Positions 1 through 6,349 of a stretch of 12,434 nt of DNA are shown piece after piece. The notes beneath the pieces are model-generated. The model saw only the letters and a list, made by a program, of their open reading frames with translations, had not been told where the DNA came from and made no database searches. A program made the position numbers and the translations under genes. Every line of letters starts with the position of its first letter. Positions within the stretch are counted from its first letter, which is position 1. The stretch is from positions 1 through 12,434 of the forward strand of contig JAHWIB010000038.1 of assembly GCA_019322815.1 (NCBI GenBank). Direction: 5' to 3'. The DNA is from Candidatus Woesearchaeota archaeon. Its GTDB lineage: Archaea > Nanobdellota > Nanobdellia > Woesearchaeales > WJKL01.

Positions 1-209
1 CGAGTGTTGGATTTATAGTATGGACTTTGCTACCACTTTATATTCCTTTGATTGTTTTAGTTTCAGGGGTTGAAGGGAATTTTGGAGATGCTCTTGGAGC
101 TGCTATATTTTTTGGATTTGTATATATTGCGAGTTTTATTTTAATAATGAGCATTTCGTTAATTGTTGGAATTATCTTATCTATTAAAAAGAAGAAAAGT
201 TTAAAATAA
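1..209 (+). CDS. C-terminal end of an unidentified membrane protein (5' truncated)
   Basis: The reading frame is open from base 3 to a TAA at 207-209, so this is probably the tail of a longer gene starting before the window; a TTG at 27 is the only in-frame start-like codon near the edge and is not convincing. The visible ~69 residues form two hydrophobic stretches, the first around IVWTLLPLYIPLIVLVSG and the second around IFFGFVYIASFILIMSIS, separated by a short acidic turn (EGNFGD). The chain ends in a lysine-rich tail (KKKKSLK), which by the positive-inside rule suggests a cytoplasmic C-terminus. No family motif is visible and I cannot assign a function. The next gene begins about 50 nt downstream with its own promoter-like sequence. 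Confidence 0.6.
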   Translation, partial: SVGFIVWTLLPLYIPLIVLVSGVEGNFGDALGAAIFFGFVYIASFILIMSISLIVGIILSIKKKKSLK

Positions 210-220
210 AACAAAACACA

Positions 221-234
221 TTTATATTTAATTT
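221..234 (+). promoter_or_regulatory. TATA-like promoter of the primase gene
   Basis: TTTATATT at 221-228, followed by TTTAATTT at 227-234, lies in the short gap before the primase gene and resembles an archaeal TATA box. From the first element the predicted transcription start is near 251, about 8 nt before the ATG at 259. From the second, the transcript would be leaderless. A GGGGG run at 249-253 may serve as a weak Shine-Dalgarno element if it is transcribed. No experimental support is available here. Confidence 0.45.
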
Positions 235-258
235 ATTTCTTTTATATTGGGGGAATCT

Positions 259-1578
259 ATGTTATCATTAAGCACTATATTAAAGCATTATAAGAGAAAG
301 GATATCCAGGAAGAGATGGTCCTGCATGGAAAAAATAAAGAAGTAGTTGGCAGTTTTAAAGGAGAAGGTTATGCAAAAAGGCCTGATGTTCTGCAGTATC
401 CTGGAGATGTTTTGGAGTTGGTAAAACAAGGGATAACTTCTTTTCATGCTTCTGAAGAATTATGGAGCAATCCTCTTCAACTAGACCCTTTGCTGAAGAA
501 ACAGGATATTGAAAAACTAAGAATAGGGTGGGATTTGGTTATTGATATTGACTGCCCTTATTGGGAATATTCTAAATTAATAGCAGACTTGATTGTAAAG
601 GCTATAAAACACCATAATATTGATGCTGTTTCTTGTAAATTTTCTGGAAATAAAGGATTTCATATTGGTGTTCCATTTGAAGCATTTCCTAAAAAGATCG
701 CTGGAGAAGATGTAAGCAAAAGATTTCCAGAAGATATAAGAGAGATTGCGATGTATTTGAAAAGTATGATAAAGAATGTCTTTCTCAAAAAAGTTTTTGA
801 AATGGAAAAAGGAGATGTAAATAAGATTGCAAAGAATCTGAAAAAAGAAGTAAAGGAAATTGTAACAGGGAAAAAGTTAGATGCTGAAAAAATGATTGAT
901 ATTGACACAATACTAATCTCTTCAAGGCATTTATACAGGATGCCATATTCTTTGCATGAAAAATCAGGATTAGCTTCTATGCCTATAGATATAGAAAAAA
1001 TTATGGAATTTAAAAAAGAAAAAGCAATTCCTGAAAATCTAATTATAAATCCAAAATTAAAATTTTTAGACAGGGAAAATATAAAGCAGAATCAAGCAAA
1101 AGAACTTTTTGACAGAGCAGTTGCAGAAAGAGTGAATAGAGAAAGCAGGCTTGAGTTTCAGAAAAAAGAGATAAAAGAAGTTGATATTCCTACTGAAGCT
1201 GTTCCTGAACAATTTTTTCCTCCTTGCATACATAATATCTTAAAAGGGATACAAGATGGAAAGAAAAGAAGCTTGTTTGTCCTTACAAATTTTCTAATAT
1301 CGGTTGGCTGGAGCTATGATAAGATAGAAGAATTACTTAAAAAATGGAACAAGAAAAATGATGAACCTTTAAGAGAAGTATTATTAGTTGGCCAGATAAG
1401 GTATCATAAACAACAAAAAAAGAAGATTCTGCCTCCTAACTGCCAGAACAAGATGTATTACAAGGATTTTGGTGTCTGCAAGCCAGATGCTTTATGTGAA
1501 AGAATTAAGAATCCTGTAAATTATTCCAGAAGAAAGACTTATTATTTGAATAAAGAGAATAAAAAGAAAAAGGTTTAA
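259..1578 (+). CDS. priS: Fused archaeal DNA primase (PriS catalytic domain + PriL Fe-S domain)
   Basis: Archaeo-eukaryotic primase, which makes the RNA/DNA primers for chromosome replication. The 439 residues (from ATG 259) contain the PriS catalytic motifs: the metal-binding DxD at D96/D98 (VIDIDCP), the SGxxGxH motif at 129-135 (SGNKGFH) and the third acidic motif near D214/D216, followed by the typical HLYRMPYSLHEKSG segment (224-237). The C-terminal part matches the PriL iron-sulfur domain, with four cysteines at 323 (PPC), 395 (PPNC), 407 (GVC) and 413 (LCE) suited to bind a 4Fe-4S cluster. Normally PriS and PriL are separate subunits; a single-chain form is known from Nanoarchaeum and other DPANN. 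No Cys/His zinc knuckle lies between motifs II and III, and the PriL N-terminal region is reduced to about 60 residues (roughly 255-315). An in-frame TTG at 247 would add four residues; ATG 259 is preferred because GGGGG precedes it. Confidence 0.9.
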   Translation: MLSLSTILKHYKRKDIQEEMVLHGKNKEVVGSFKGEGYAKRPDVLQYPGDVLELVKQGITSFHASEELWSNPLQLDPLLKKQDIEKLRIGWDLVIDIDCPYWEYSKLIADLIVKAIKHHNIDAVSCKFSGNKGFHIGVPFEAFPKKIAGEDVSKRFPEDIREIAMYLKSMIKNVFLKKVFEMEKGDVNKIAKNLKKEVKEIVTGKKLDAEKMIDIDTILISSRHLYRMPYSLHEKSGLASMPIDIEKIMEFKKEKAIPENLIINPKLKFLDRENIKQNQAKELFDRAVAERVNRESRLEFQKKEIKEVDIPTEAVPEQFFPPCIHNILKGIQDGKKRSLFVLTNFLISVGWSYDKIEELLKKWNKKNDEPLREVLLVGQIRYHKQQKKKILPPNCQNKMYYKDFGVCKPDALCERIKNPVNYSRRKTYYLNKENKKKKV

Positions 1579-1581
1579 ATA
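1574..1581 (+). promoter_or_regulatory. TATA box for the small secreted-protein gene
   Basis: TTTAAATA overlaps the stop codon of the primase gene. Its centre lies about 27 nt before the ATG at 1605, the spacing expected when an archaeal transcript begins at the start codon (leaderless). There is no purine-rich ribosome binding site before this ATG, which fits that reading. Confidence 0.5.
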
Positions 1582-1604
1582 ATAATTTTATTTATAGAAT
1601 AAAA

Positions 1605-2045
1605 ATGAAAACTAAATTTATTTTTGGATATATATTAATACTAATGCTTTTAGCATCACTTGTTTGTGCTGTTTCAGAATGTGATTCTTATGAAAGTTTT
1701 AGATTATTTGGTACAGAAAATGTTTATGTTTTAAATGGCAAAAGTTATGATGTGTCAATCAAAGAGTCAAAAATAAATCTAAATACATTTAATGTAACAA
1801 TAAATGGAGTTACTTATCCTGATAAACACTATGAAAGCTCTTTTACTATTGATACAGGAGAAACAGTATTCTTAGGTCAAGCTTATGCAGCTAGTCCTGT
1901 AATGTACACAAGCATAGACTTTTGTATGAAAGCTACAGAAAAGATTGAAGAAAAATCAGCAACTATTTCTGAAGAAGTTGAAGAAGAAAAAATAAAAATT
2001 AATTTCTGGCAAAGAATAATTAATTGGTTTAAAGAATTGTTTTGA
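1605..2045 (+). CDS. Small predicted secreted or surface protein with aromatic C-terminal tail
   Basis: Function unknown. The 146-residue product starts with a clear export signal: two lysines (K2, K4), then a hydrophobic core from about 5 to 21 (FIFGYILILMLLASLVC), with likely cleavage after A22. The mature part has two cysteines (C26 and C107) that could form a disulfide, a potential N-glycosylation sequon NVT at 63-65 and alternating polar/hydrophobic segments that suggest a small beta domain (40-105). A Glu/Lys-rich linker (111-131) leads to a short amphipathic, tryptophan-containing tail, INFWQRIINWFKELF (132-146). Such a tail could sit on the membrane surface or act in sorting; this is inference. 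The gene is monocistronic to judge from its own TATA-like element and the convergent neighbour downstream. Confidence 0.75.
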   Translation: MKTKFIFGYILILMLLASLVCAVSECDSYESFRLFGTENVYVLNGKSYDVSIKESKINLNTFNVTINGVTYPDKHYESSFTIDTGETVFLGQAYAASPVMYTSIDFCMKATEKIEEKSATISEEVEEEKIKINFWQRIINWFKELF

Positions 2046-2047
2046 AC

Positions 2048-2066
2048 AGATTTGTGTTTTTGTTTC
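2048..2066 (+). terminator. T-rich terminator candidate between convergent genes
   Basis: The gap of 24 bp between the convergent stop codons contains a T-rich stretch (TTTGTGTTTTTGTTTC at 2051-2066) on the + strand. Archaeal RNA polymerase commonly terminates at such U-tracts without needing a hairpin. It would end the transcript of the secreted-protein gene. No matching T-tract was seen for the minus-strand gene inside this gap. Confidence 0.4.
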
Positions 2067-2069
2067 TAA

Positions 2070-2912
2070 TCATCTTGTGTGAGCCAATAAACGCTCCAAA
2101 GGTTTTATATAATGTATATGAGCATCCTGCTCTGCACGTGGTTCAGATTCTATTATTTTCAATAATGCTTTACATTCTTTAAGCACAGGTTCAAAAGATT
2201 CTATTATTTTATCTATATAAATAATAAGATTTTCAATAAATTCAAAGAGAGGATTTTTTTCCTCAAGCTTATATGTTACTTTTAATAATGTATTTTTAAG
2301 AGTTTTACCAAGCCAGTTATCTAAAAATATTAATGGAGCAGAAAGATCTACTATGGCATTTTCTTCAGTAATATCTTTGCCCCTTACCTGTATATTCATA
2401 GCAATTTTGTGAAGATCTTCAGCTGCTTTCCTGCATTGCAAAATGATTGCTTTATTACGTCTTTGACTGAAATCTTCAAATTCTGCTACTTTTAACATTG
2501 TCAGAGATCCTTTTGGAAAAGAAGAAAATTTGTTGTATAAGTTATACAGTGCAGAAATAAGATCAGAAAAAACCTTTTGCCACTCAATAGCTTTTTTATA
2601 AATATCTGCTTCTCCTAACTGTCCAGCAAGATCAATGCTTTCTCTTATAGTTTTTATAAGGCTGGCAAAGTTCCCATCAATATTTTTTCCTTTTTGAAGT
2701 TCATTAACCGCAGCTTCTATAGAAGCAAGTTTTTCAATTATGGCCTGAGGTACATCTCCTTCCATCTTTCTTAAATGTCTGTATGTCCTTCTTCTTGCTT
2801 CATTATAAATATTGGACAAATTGCCTAAAGCCTTTTTTTTATCTGAAGAATAAGATTCCTGTGCTTCAATTGCCCATCCTTCCATACCTTTTAATTGATC
2901 TATAATTGTCAT
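2070..2912 (-). CDS. Uncharacterised all-helical soluble protein (280 aa)
   Basis: I do not recognise this protein. It has 280 residues with no signal peptide, no membrane segment, only two cysteines (160 and 247) and no metal or nucleotide motif that I can see. Composition and spacing suggest helices almost throughout: about 1-50, 55-75, 82-130, 140-175, 190-215 and 220-258. There is a basic patch around 40-49 (RRRTYRHLRK) and a His-containing C-terminus (DAHIHYIKPLERL). It could be a helical-bundle scaffold or binding protein, but that is speculation. It is transcribed toward the secreted-protein gene and divergently from the ribosomal cluster. A perfect TATA box precedes it at the leaderless distance, which together with the long uninterrupted frame supports a real gene. 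Confidence 0.8.
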   Translation of the reverse strand: MTIIDQLKGMEGWAIEAQESYSSDKKKALGNLSNIYNEARRRTYRHLRKMEGDVPQAIIEKLASIEAAVNELQKGKNIDGNFASLIKTIRESIDLAGQLGEADIYKKAIEWQKVFSDLISALYNLYNKFSSFPKGSLTMLKVAEFEDFSQRRNKAIILQCRKAAEDLHKIAMNIQVRGKDITEENAIVDLSAPLIFLDNWLGKTLKNTLLKVTYKLEEKNPLFEFIENLIIYIDKIIESFEPVLKECKALLKIIESEPRAEQDAHIHYIKPLERLLAHTR

Positions 2913-2935
2913 TATTTATTTTATTTATATTAGAT

Positions 2936-2943
2936 TATATAAA
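2936..2943 (-). promoter_or_regulatory. TATA box of the minus-strand helical-protein gene
   Basis: Read on the minus strand, this is TTTATATA, a textbook archaeal TATA box. Its centre is about 27 nt upstream of the ATG at 2912, so the transcript is predicted to be leaderless. The spacing is the same as for the gene at 1605. Confidence 0.6.
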
Positions 2944-3008
2944 TTTTTTTAAAAAATTAATGATGTTTTAAATTGGATAATAAAATTCATCTACTAAATA
3001 ATAGTAAG

Positions 3009-3018
3009 CTTTATAAAG
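3009..3018 (+). promoter_or_regulatory. TATA box proposed to drive the ribosomal protein cluster
   Basis: CTTTATAAAG is a symmetric, strong TATA-type element in the divergent intergenic region, preceded by an A/G-containing stretch (AGTAAG) that could act as a BRE. The predicted transcription start is near 3041, which leaves a leader of about 165 nt before uL3. The 7-base direct repeat CCTAGTT occurs twice just downstream (3020-3026 and 3030-3036). A weaker TATA-like element nearer the gene (TTTTAATA at 3156-3163) is the alternative and would give a leader of only about 20 nt. Confidence 0.55.
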
Positions 3019-3040
3019 GCCTAGTTTTTCCTAGTTACTC

Positions 3041-3205
3041 TCGACAGTGTTTAAATTTCCTTATAACTTGTTTAAACACATTAGTAGACAAACACGCCTG
3101 AAAAAAAAGCTTTTTCAGTACACAGTTTGTGAATTAACTGTTTTCTAAAAAGGGCTTTTAATAAAAGGTGTATTAATATTAACTCTAAGTGAGAGAGCAG
3201 AGTCT
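3041..3205 (+). promoter_or_regulatory. Candidate structured 5' leader of the ribosomal operon
   Basis: Between the TATA box at 3009 and the uL3 start there is no ATG, and several inverted repeats occur in series. They are a 9-bp stem (3047-3055 with 3071-3079), an 8-bp stem with a 5-nt loop (3098-3105 with 3111-3118), a 6-bp stem (3122-3127 with 3136-3141), a 5-bp stem (3155-3159 with 3163-3167) and a 5-bp stem (3182-3186 with 3199-3203). The last one holds the only Shine-Dalgarno-like bases (GTGAG, 3189-3193) in its loop. Ribosomal operons are often autoregulated through such leaders. The sequence is AT-rich, so some short stems will arise by chance. Confidence 0.4.
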
Positions 3206-4171
3206 ATGCCAACAATAAGAAAACCAAGATGTGGAAGTATGCAGTATTGGCCTAGAAAGAGGGCCAAAAGACATTTTGCTAGAGTGAGATCTTTTGCTGC
3301 AGGAGCTGAAGCAGGATTACTCGGTTTTGCAGGCTACAAGGTTGGGATGACTCATGTGGTGATGACTGATAACAGAGCTCACTCATTATCAAAGGGCAAG
3401 GACATTGTGTGTCCGGTCACGATCATTGAGTGTCCTTCTTTAATGGCTGCTTCTATCATTTTTTATAAAAAAACAACATATGGTTCACACGCTGCTTCTG
3501 CTGTTATGGCATCTAATTTAGATAAAGAATTAAAAAGAAAAATCAGTGTTCCTAAAAATGTAAAAAAGAAAGTTGATGATTTTAAAGCAGAAGAATATGA
3601 TGATATAAGAATACTAGTCTATACTCAACCAAAAATTACAACAATTGGAAAGAAGAAACCAGAATTATTTGAAATGCAGCTAGGTGGAAAAATAGAAGAC
3701 AAATTAAAATGGGCAAAAGAACATTTAGGAAAAGAGATTAAGGTTACTGATGTTTTAAAAGAAGGCCAGCATTTTGATGTTCATGCAGTAACAAAAGGAA
3801 AAGGTTTACAAGGACCAATGAAAAGATTTGGTATAGGAAGAACTTCTCATAAATCTGAAAAAGGAGTTAGAACTCCTGGAAATGTTGGTGCATGGACTGG
3901 AGCAACACAATGGAGAGTTGCTAAATCCGGCCAGACAGGGTATCATCAAAGACTAGAACTTAACAAATGGTTAATCAAAATAGGCACAAAAGTAGAAGAA
4001 ATTAATGCCAAAAGTGGATTTAAGAGATACGGCCTGATTAAAAATCCATTTGTTCTTGTAAAAGGAAGTATTGCAGGGCCTGCAAAAAGAATGATTATAC
4101 TCACAAATCCAATACGATCAAATAAGAAAATTCCAAAAGAAGCACCTTCAATAACCTATATAAGCAAGTAA
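3206..4171 (+). CDS. rpl3: Large subunit ribosomal protein uL3
   Basis: Core protein of the 50S subunit that helps order the peptidyl transferase centre. The 321 residues show the archaeal/eukaryotic form: N-terminal RKPRCGSMQYWPRKRA (5-20), the GYKVGMTH strand (43-50), the loop signature FDVHAVTKGKGLQG (190-203) with PMKRFG following, the WTGATQWRVAKSGQTGYHQR segment (230-249) that reaches toward the catalytic centre, and a C-terminal GSIAGPAKRM (287-296). Length is close to that of other archaeal uL3 proteins. It is the first gene of the cluster, preceded by the candidate leader, with a GTGAG motif 12 nt before the ATG. The uL4 gene follows after a single base. Confidence 0.98.
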   Translation: MPTIRKPRCGSMQYWPRKRAKRHFARVRSFAAGAEAGLLGFAGYKVGMTHVVMTDNRAHSLSKGKDIVCPVTIIECPSLMAASIIFYKKTTYGSHAASAVMASNLDKELKRKISVPKNVKKKVDDFKAEEYDDIRILVYTQPKITTIGKKKPELFEMQLGGKIEDKLKWAKEHLGKEIKVTDVLKEGQHFDVHAVTKGKGLQGPMKRFGIGRTSHKSEKGVRTPGNVGAWTGATQWRVAKSGQTGYHQRLELNKWLIKIGTKVEEINAKSGFKRYGLIKNPFVLVKGSIAGPAKRMIILTNPIRSNKKIPKEAPSITYISK

Positions 4172-4172
4172 A

Positions 4173-4979
4173 ATGAAAATTAAAATTTTAACAAAAGAAG
4201 GAACTGAAAAAGGAAGTCTGGATTTACCTACTCAATTTAATGAGATAGTCAGAACAGACCTTATTAGGAGAGCTGTTTCAAGTTTACAATCAATAAAAAG
4301 GCAGAAATATGGTGCAGATCCTGAAGCAGGTATGAAGGTTTCTGCTAGAATTTCTAAAAGAAGAAGGGATTATAGAGGAAGTTATGGCCATGGCATATCA
4401 AGAACTCCAAGAAAAGTATTAAGCAGAAGAGGAACACAATTTAATTGGCAGGGAGCTCTTGCACCAAATACTGTCGGTGGGAGAAGAGCACATCCTCCAA
4501 AAGCTGAAAAAGAATGGAAGCAAGACATAAATAAAAAAGAAAGGAGAAAAGCAATAAGAAGCGCTCTTGCAGCTACTATAAACAAAGAATTGGCTGAAAA
4601 AAGAGGACATCTTGTTTCTGAAAAATATCCTTGTATATTAGAATCAAGCATTGAATCATTAGATAAAACAAAACAATTTGTAGATTTATTAAAAAAGATA
4701 GGATTTGAAAAAGAAGTAGAAAGAATCAATAAAAAAACAATCAGGGCAGGAAAAGGAAAATTAAGAGGAAGAAAATACAGAAAGAAAAAAGGCCCTTTAA
4801 TTGTTATATCAAAAGAATGTAAATTAGAGAAGTCAGCTAGAAATGTTCCTGGTATAGATGTTGTAAAAGTAAGTGCCTTAAATGCTGAATTACTGGCTCC
4901 AGGAGCTATTCCGGGCAGAATAACAATATTTACACAAGCCGCATTAGAAAAATTAGACAAAGAAAAACTATTCATGTGA
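4173..4979 (+). CDS. rpl4: Large subunit ribosomal protein uL4
   Basis: Binds 23S rRNA, and its internal loop lines the peptide exit tunnel. The 268-residue archaeal-type sequence starts with the beta-strand KIKILTKEG, followed by a helix (FNEIVRTDLIRRAV, 22-35). The tunnel loop (about 45-115) is rich in Arg/Lys and Gly and includes YGHGISRTPR (71-80) and GGRRAHPPK (102-110). The QDINKKERRKAIRSALAAT helix (117-135) is diagnostic of archaeal and eukaryotic uL4. In the C-terminal half, RGRKYRKKKGP is also typical. It starts one base after uL3, with no Shine-Dalgarno motif, so it is probably translated by coupling or reinitiation. Its TGA stop at 4977-4979 lies just before uL23. Confidence 0.98.
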   Translation: MKIKILTKEGTEKGSLDLPTQFNEIVRTDLIRRAVSSLQSIKRQKYGADPEAGMKVSARISKRRRDYRGSYGHGISRTPRKVLSRRGTQFNWQGALAPNTVGGRRAHPPKAEKEWKQDINKKERRKAIRSALAATINKELAEKRGHLVSEKYPCILESSIESLDKTKQFVDLLKKIGFEKEVERINKKTIRAGKGKLRGRKYRKKKGPLIVISKECKLEKSARNVPGIDVVKVSALNAELLAPGAIPGRITIFTQAALEKLDKEKLFM

Positions 4980-4984
4980 TTAAA

Positions 4985-5245
4985 ATGGACCCGTATGAAA
5001 CAATTAAATGCCCATTATCAACAGAAAAATCAATCAGGTTAATGGAATCAGAGAATAAATTAATCTTTGTAGTAAATAAAAGAGCCAATAAAAAGGATAT
5101 AAAAAAAGCAATTGAAGTTATATTCAAGGCTAAGGTGCTTAAGATTAATACTTTTGTTTCACCAAAAGGAGAAAAAAGGGCATATGTCAAATTTTCAGCA
5201 GATACGCCTGCTATTGATATTGCAACCCAGATGGGACTGATGTAA
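4985..5245 (+). CDS. rpl23: Large subunit ribosomal protein uL23
   Basis: Sits at the exit of the polypeptide tunnel and is the docking site for SRP and the translocon. The 86 residues begin MDPYETIKCPLSTEKS, which matches the usual archaeal N-terminus (PLxTEKS), and include NKRANKKDIKKAIE and the conserved VLKINTFVSPKGEKRAYVKF strand-loop-strand. The C-terminus ADTPAIDIATQMGLM is also typical. An in-frame GTG at 4976 would add three residues (VIK); ATG 4985 is preferred because GTGAT at 4976-4980 is itself a good Shine-Dalgarno match and because the protein then starts where its relatives do. It lies 5 nt after uL4 and 2 nt before uL2. Confidence 0.96.
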   Translation: MDPYETIKCPLSTEKSIRLMESENKLIFVVNKRANKKDIKKAIEVIFKAKVLKINTFVSPKGEKRAYVKFSADTPAIDIATQMGLM

Positions 5246-5247
5246 AA

Positions 5248-5961
5248 ATGGGAAAAAATTTAATTCAACAAAAACGAGGAAAAGGAAGCAGTACTTATAG
5301 AGCTCATTCGTTTAGATTTAAAGGTAGGGTTAAACACAACAAAATTTCAACTGAAACTATCAATGGAAAGATAATAGACCTGATAAAATGTTCAGGACAT
5401 TCAGCTCCTTTAGCTCAAGTTAAATATGACAACGGAGAAGAGATCTTGATGGTCGCTCCAGAAGGAGTAAGAGTAGGAGAAATAGTTCAGGCAGGAGAAA
5501 AAGCTGACCTAAAAAACGGAAATATTATTCCTTTGAAAAACATTCCAGAAGGCACATCAATTTATAATATTGAAAACAGCCCAGGAGATGGAGGAAAATT
5601 TGTCAGAACATCAGGGACTTTTGCAAAAGTAGTAGGTAAAATAAGAAATGGTGTTGTTATAAGGCTTCCATCAAACAAACAAAAGATTTTCCAGCCAGAA
5701 TGCAGGGCTTGTATAGGTATTATTGCTGGAAGCGGAAGAACTGAAAAACCATTTTTGAAAGCTGGAAATAAATATTATGCAATGAGAGCAAAAAATAAGC
5801 TATATCCTCATGTTTCAGGAACCTCAATGAATGCATTGTCACATCCATTTGGAGGTTCAAGCTCACATACAAAAGGAAGGCCAACACAAGCTTCAAGGAA
5901 TGCTCCTCCTGGAAGAAAGGTTGGTAAGATTGCACCAAAAAGAACAGGAATGAGAAGATAA
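5248..5961 (+). CDS. rpl2: Large subunit ribosomal protein uL2
   Basis: One of the largest core 50S proteins, needed for subunit association and peptidyl transferase activity. The 237 residues have the expected N-terminus (GKNLIQQKRGKGSSTYRAHS), the OB-like and SH3-like barrels (about 36-180) and the C-terminal RNA-contacting segment (about 187-237) ending in RNAPPGRKVGKIAPKRTG. The conserved histidine corresponding to E. coli His229 is H199 in MNALSHPFGG. The acidic residue that usually precedes it (Asp in bacteria and archaea, Glu in eukaryotes: NPV[DE]HP) is serine here (S198), and the following glycine stretch is altered to GGSSSHTKGR. It is flanked by uL23 and uS19 at 2-nt spacing. Confidence 0.98.
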   Translation: MGKNLIQQKRGKGSSTYRAHSFRFKGRVKHNKISTETINGKIIDLIKCSGHSAPLAQVKYDNGEEILMVAPEGVRVGEIVQAGEKADLKNGNIIPLKNIPEGTSIYNIENSPGDGGKFVRTSGTFAKVVGKIRNGVVIRLPSNKQKIFQPECRACIGIIAGSGRTEKPFLKAGNKYYAMRAKNKLYPHVSGTSMNALSHPFGGSSSHTKGRPTQASRNAPPGRKVGKIAPKRTGMRR

Positions 5962-5963
5962 AG

Positions 5964-6347
5964 ATGGTAAAAAAAGAATTCAAATACAAAGGAAAAACAC
6001 TAGAAGAATTGAAAAAAATGAGTTTGAAAGAATTTGCAGAGTTAATTCCAGCGAGACAAAGAAGAAGCATCAAAAGAGGATTAACTGACCAACAGAAAAT
6101 ATTATTGAATAAATTAAGAAAAGGGGAAAAGAATCTAAAAACACACTGCAGAAATATGATAATTTTACCTGAGATGGTAGGGCAAAATATTCAAGTTTAT
6201 GATGGAAAATCATTCATCGCTGTTAGAATAGTAGAAGAAATGATAGGACATATACTTGGAGAATTTACATATAATAGAAAAAGAGTTTCACACTCTGCTC
6301 CTGGAATTGGAGCTACAAGATCAAGTGCTAGCCTATCAGTTAAATAA
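5964..6347 (+). CDS. rps19: Small subunit ribosomal protein uS19
   Basis: Protein of the 30S head that contacts 16S rRNA and the A-site finger region and forms part of the bridge to the large subunit. The 127 residues show the archaeal N-terminal helix (KGKTLEELKKMSLKEFAEL, 9-27), then the RQRRSIKRGLT segment (31-41) and the family signature KTHCRNMIILPEMVG (59-73), followed by GKSFIAVRIVEEMIGHILGEF (about 81-101) and a C-terminal SHSAPGIGATRSS (109-121). All hallmarks of the family are intact. Two bases separate it from both uL2 and uL22. No clear Shine-Dalgarno motif precedes the ATG. Confidence 0.98.
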   Translation: MVKKEFKYKGKTLEELKKMSLKEFAELIPARQRRSIKRGLTDQQKILLNKLRKGEKNLKTHCRNMIILPEMVGQNIQVYDGKSFIAVRIVEEMIGHILGEFTYNRKRVSHSAPGIGATRSSASLSVK

Positions 6348-6349
6348 AA

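Noticed and set aside
247..258. TTG as the start of the primase gene
   Set aside because: It would add only four residues. ATG 259 follows GGGGG and agrees better with the predicted transcription start near 251-258.
1650..1673. Lipobox in the secreted protein (LASLVC)
   Set aside because: The residue before the cysteine is valine rather than Gly or Ala, so ordinary signal peptidase cleavage after A22 is more plausible.
3098..3118. 8-bp hairpin as an intrinsic terminator
   Set aside because: The T-run forms part of the stem itself and is followed by CAGTACA rather than a T-tract. No upstream + strand gene ends nearby, so there is nothing to terminate.
4382..4975. A 197-codon open frame on the minus strand, opposite uL4
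   Set aside because: It lies wholly inside a certain ribosomal protein gene. Its Phe/Leu/Ser-rich translation is the expected mirror of purine-rich AAA/GAA/AGA codons.
4976..4984. GTG as the start of uL23
   Set aside because: GTGAT there is a Shine-Dalgarno match for ATG 4985, and the protein from 4985 begins like other archaeal uL23 proteins.
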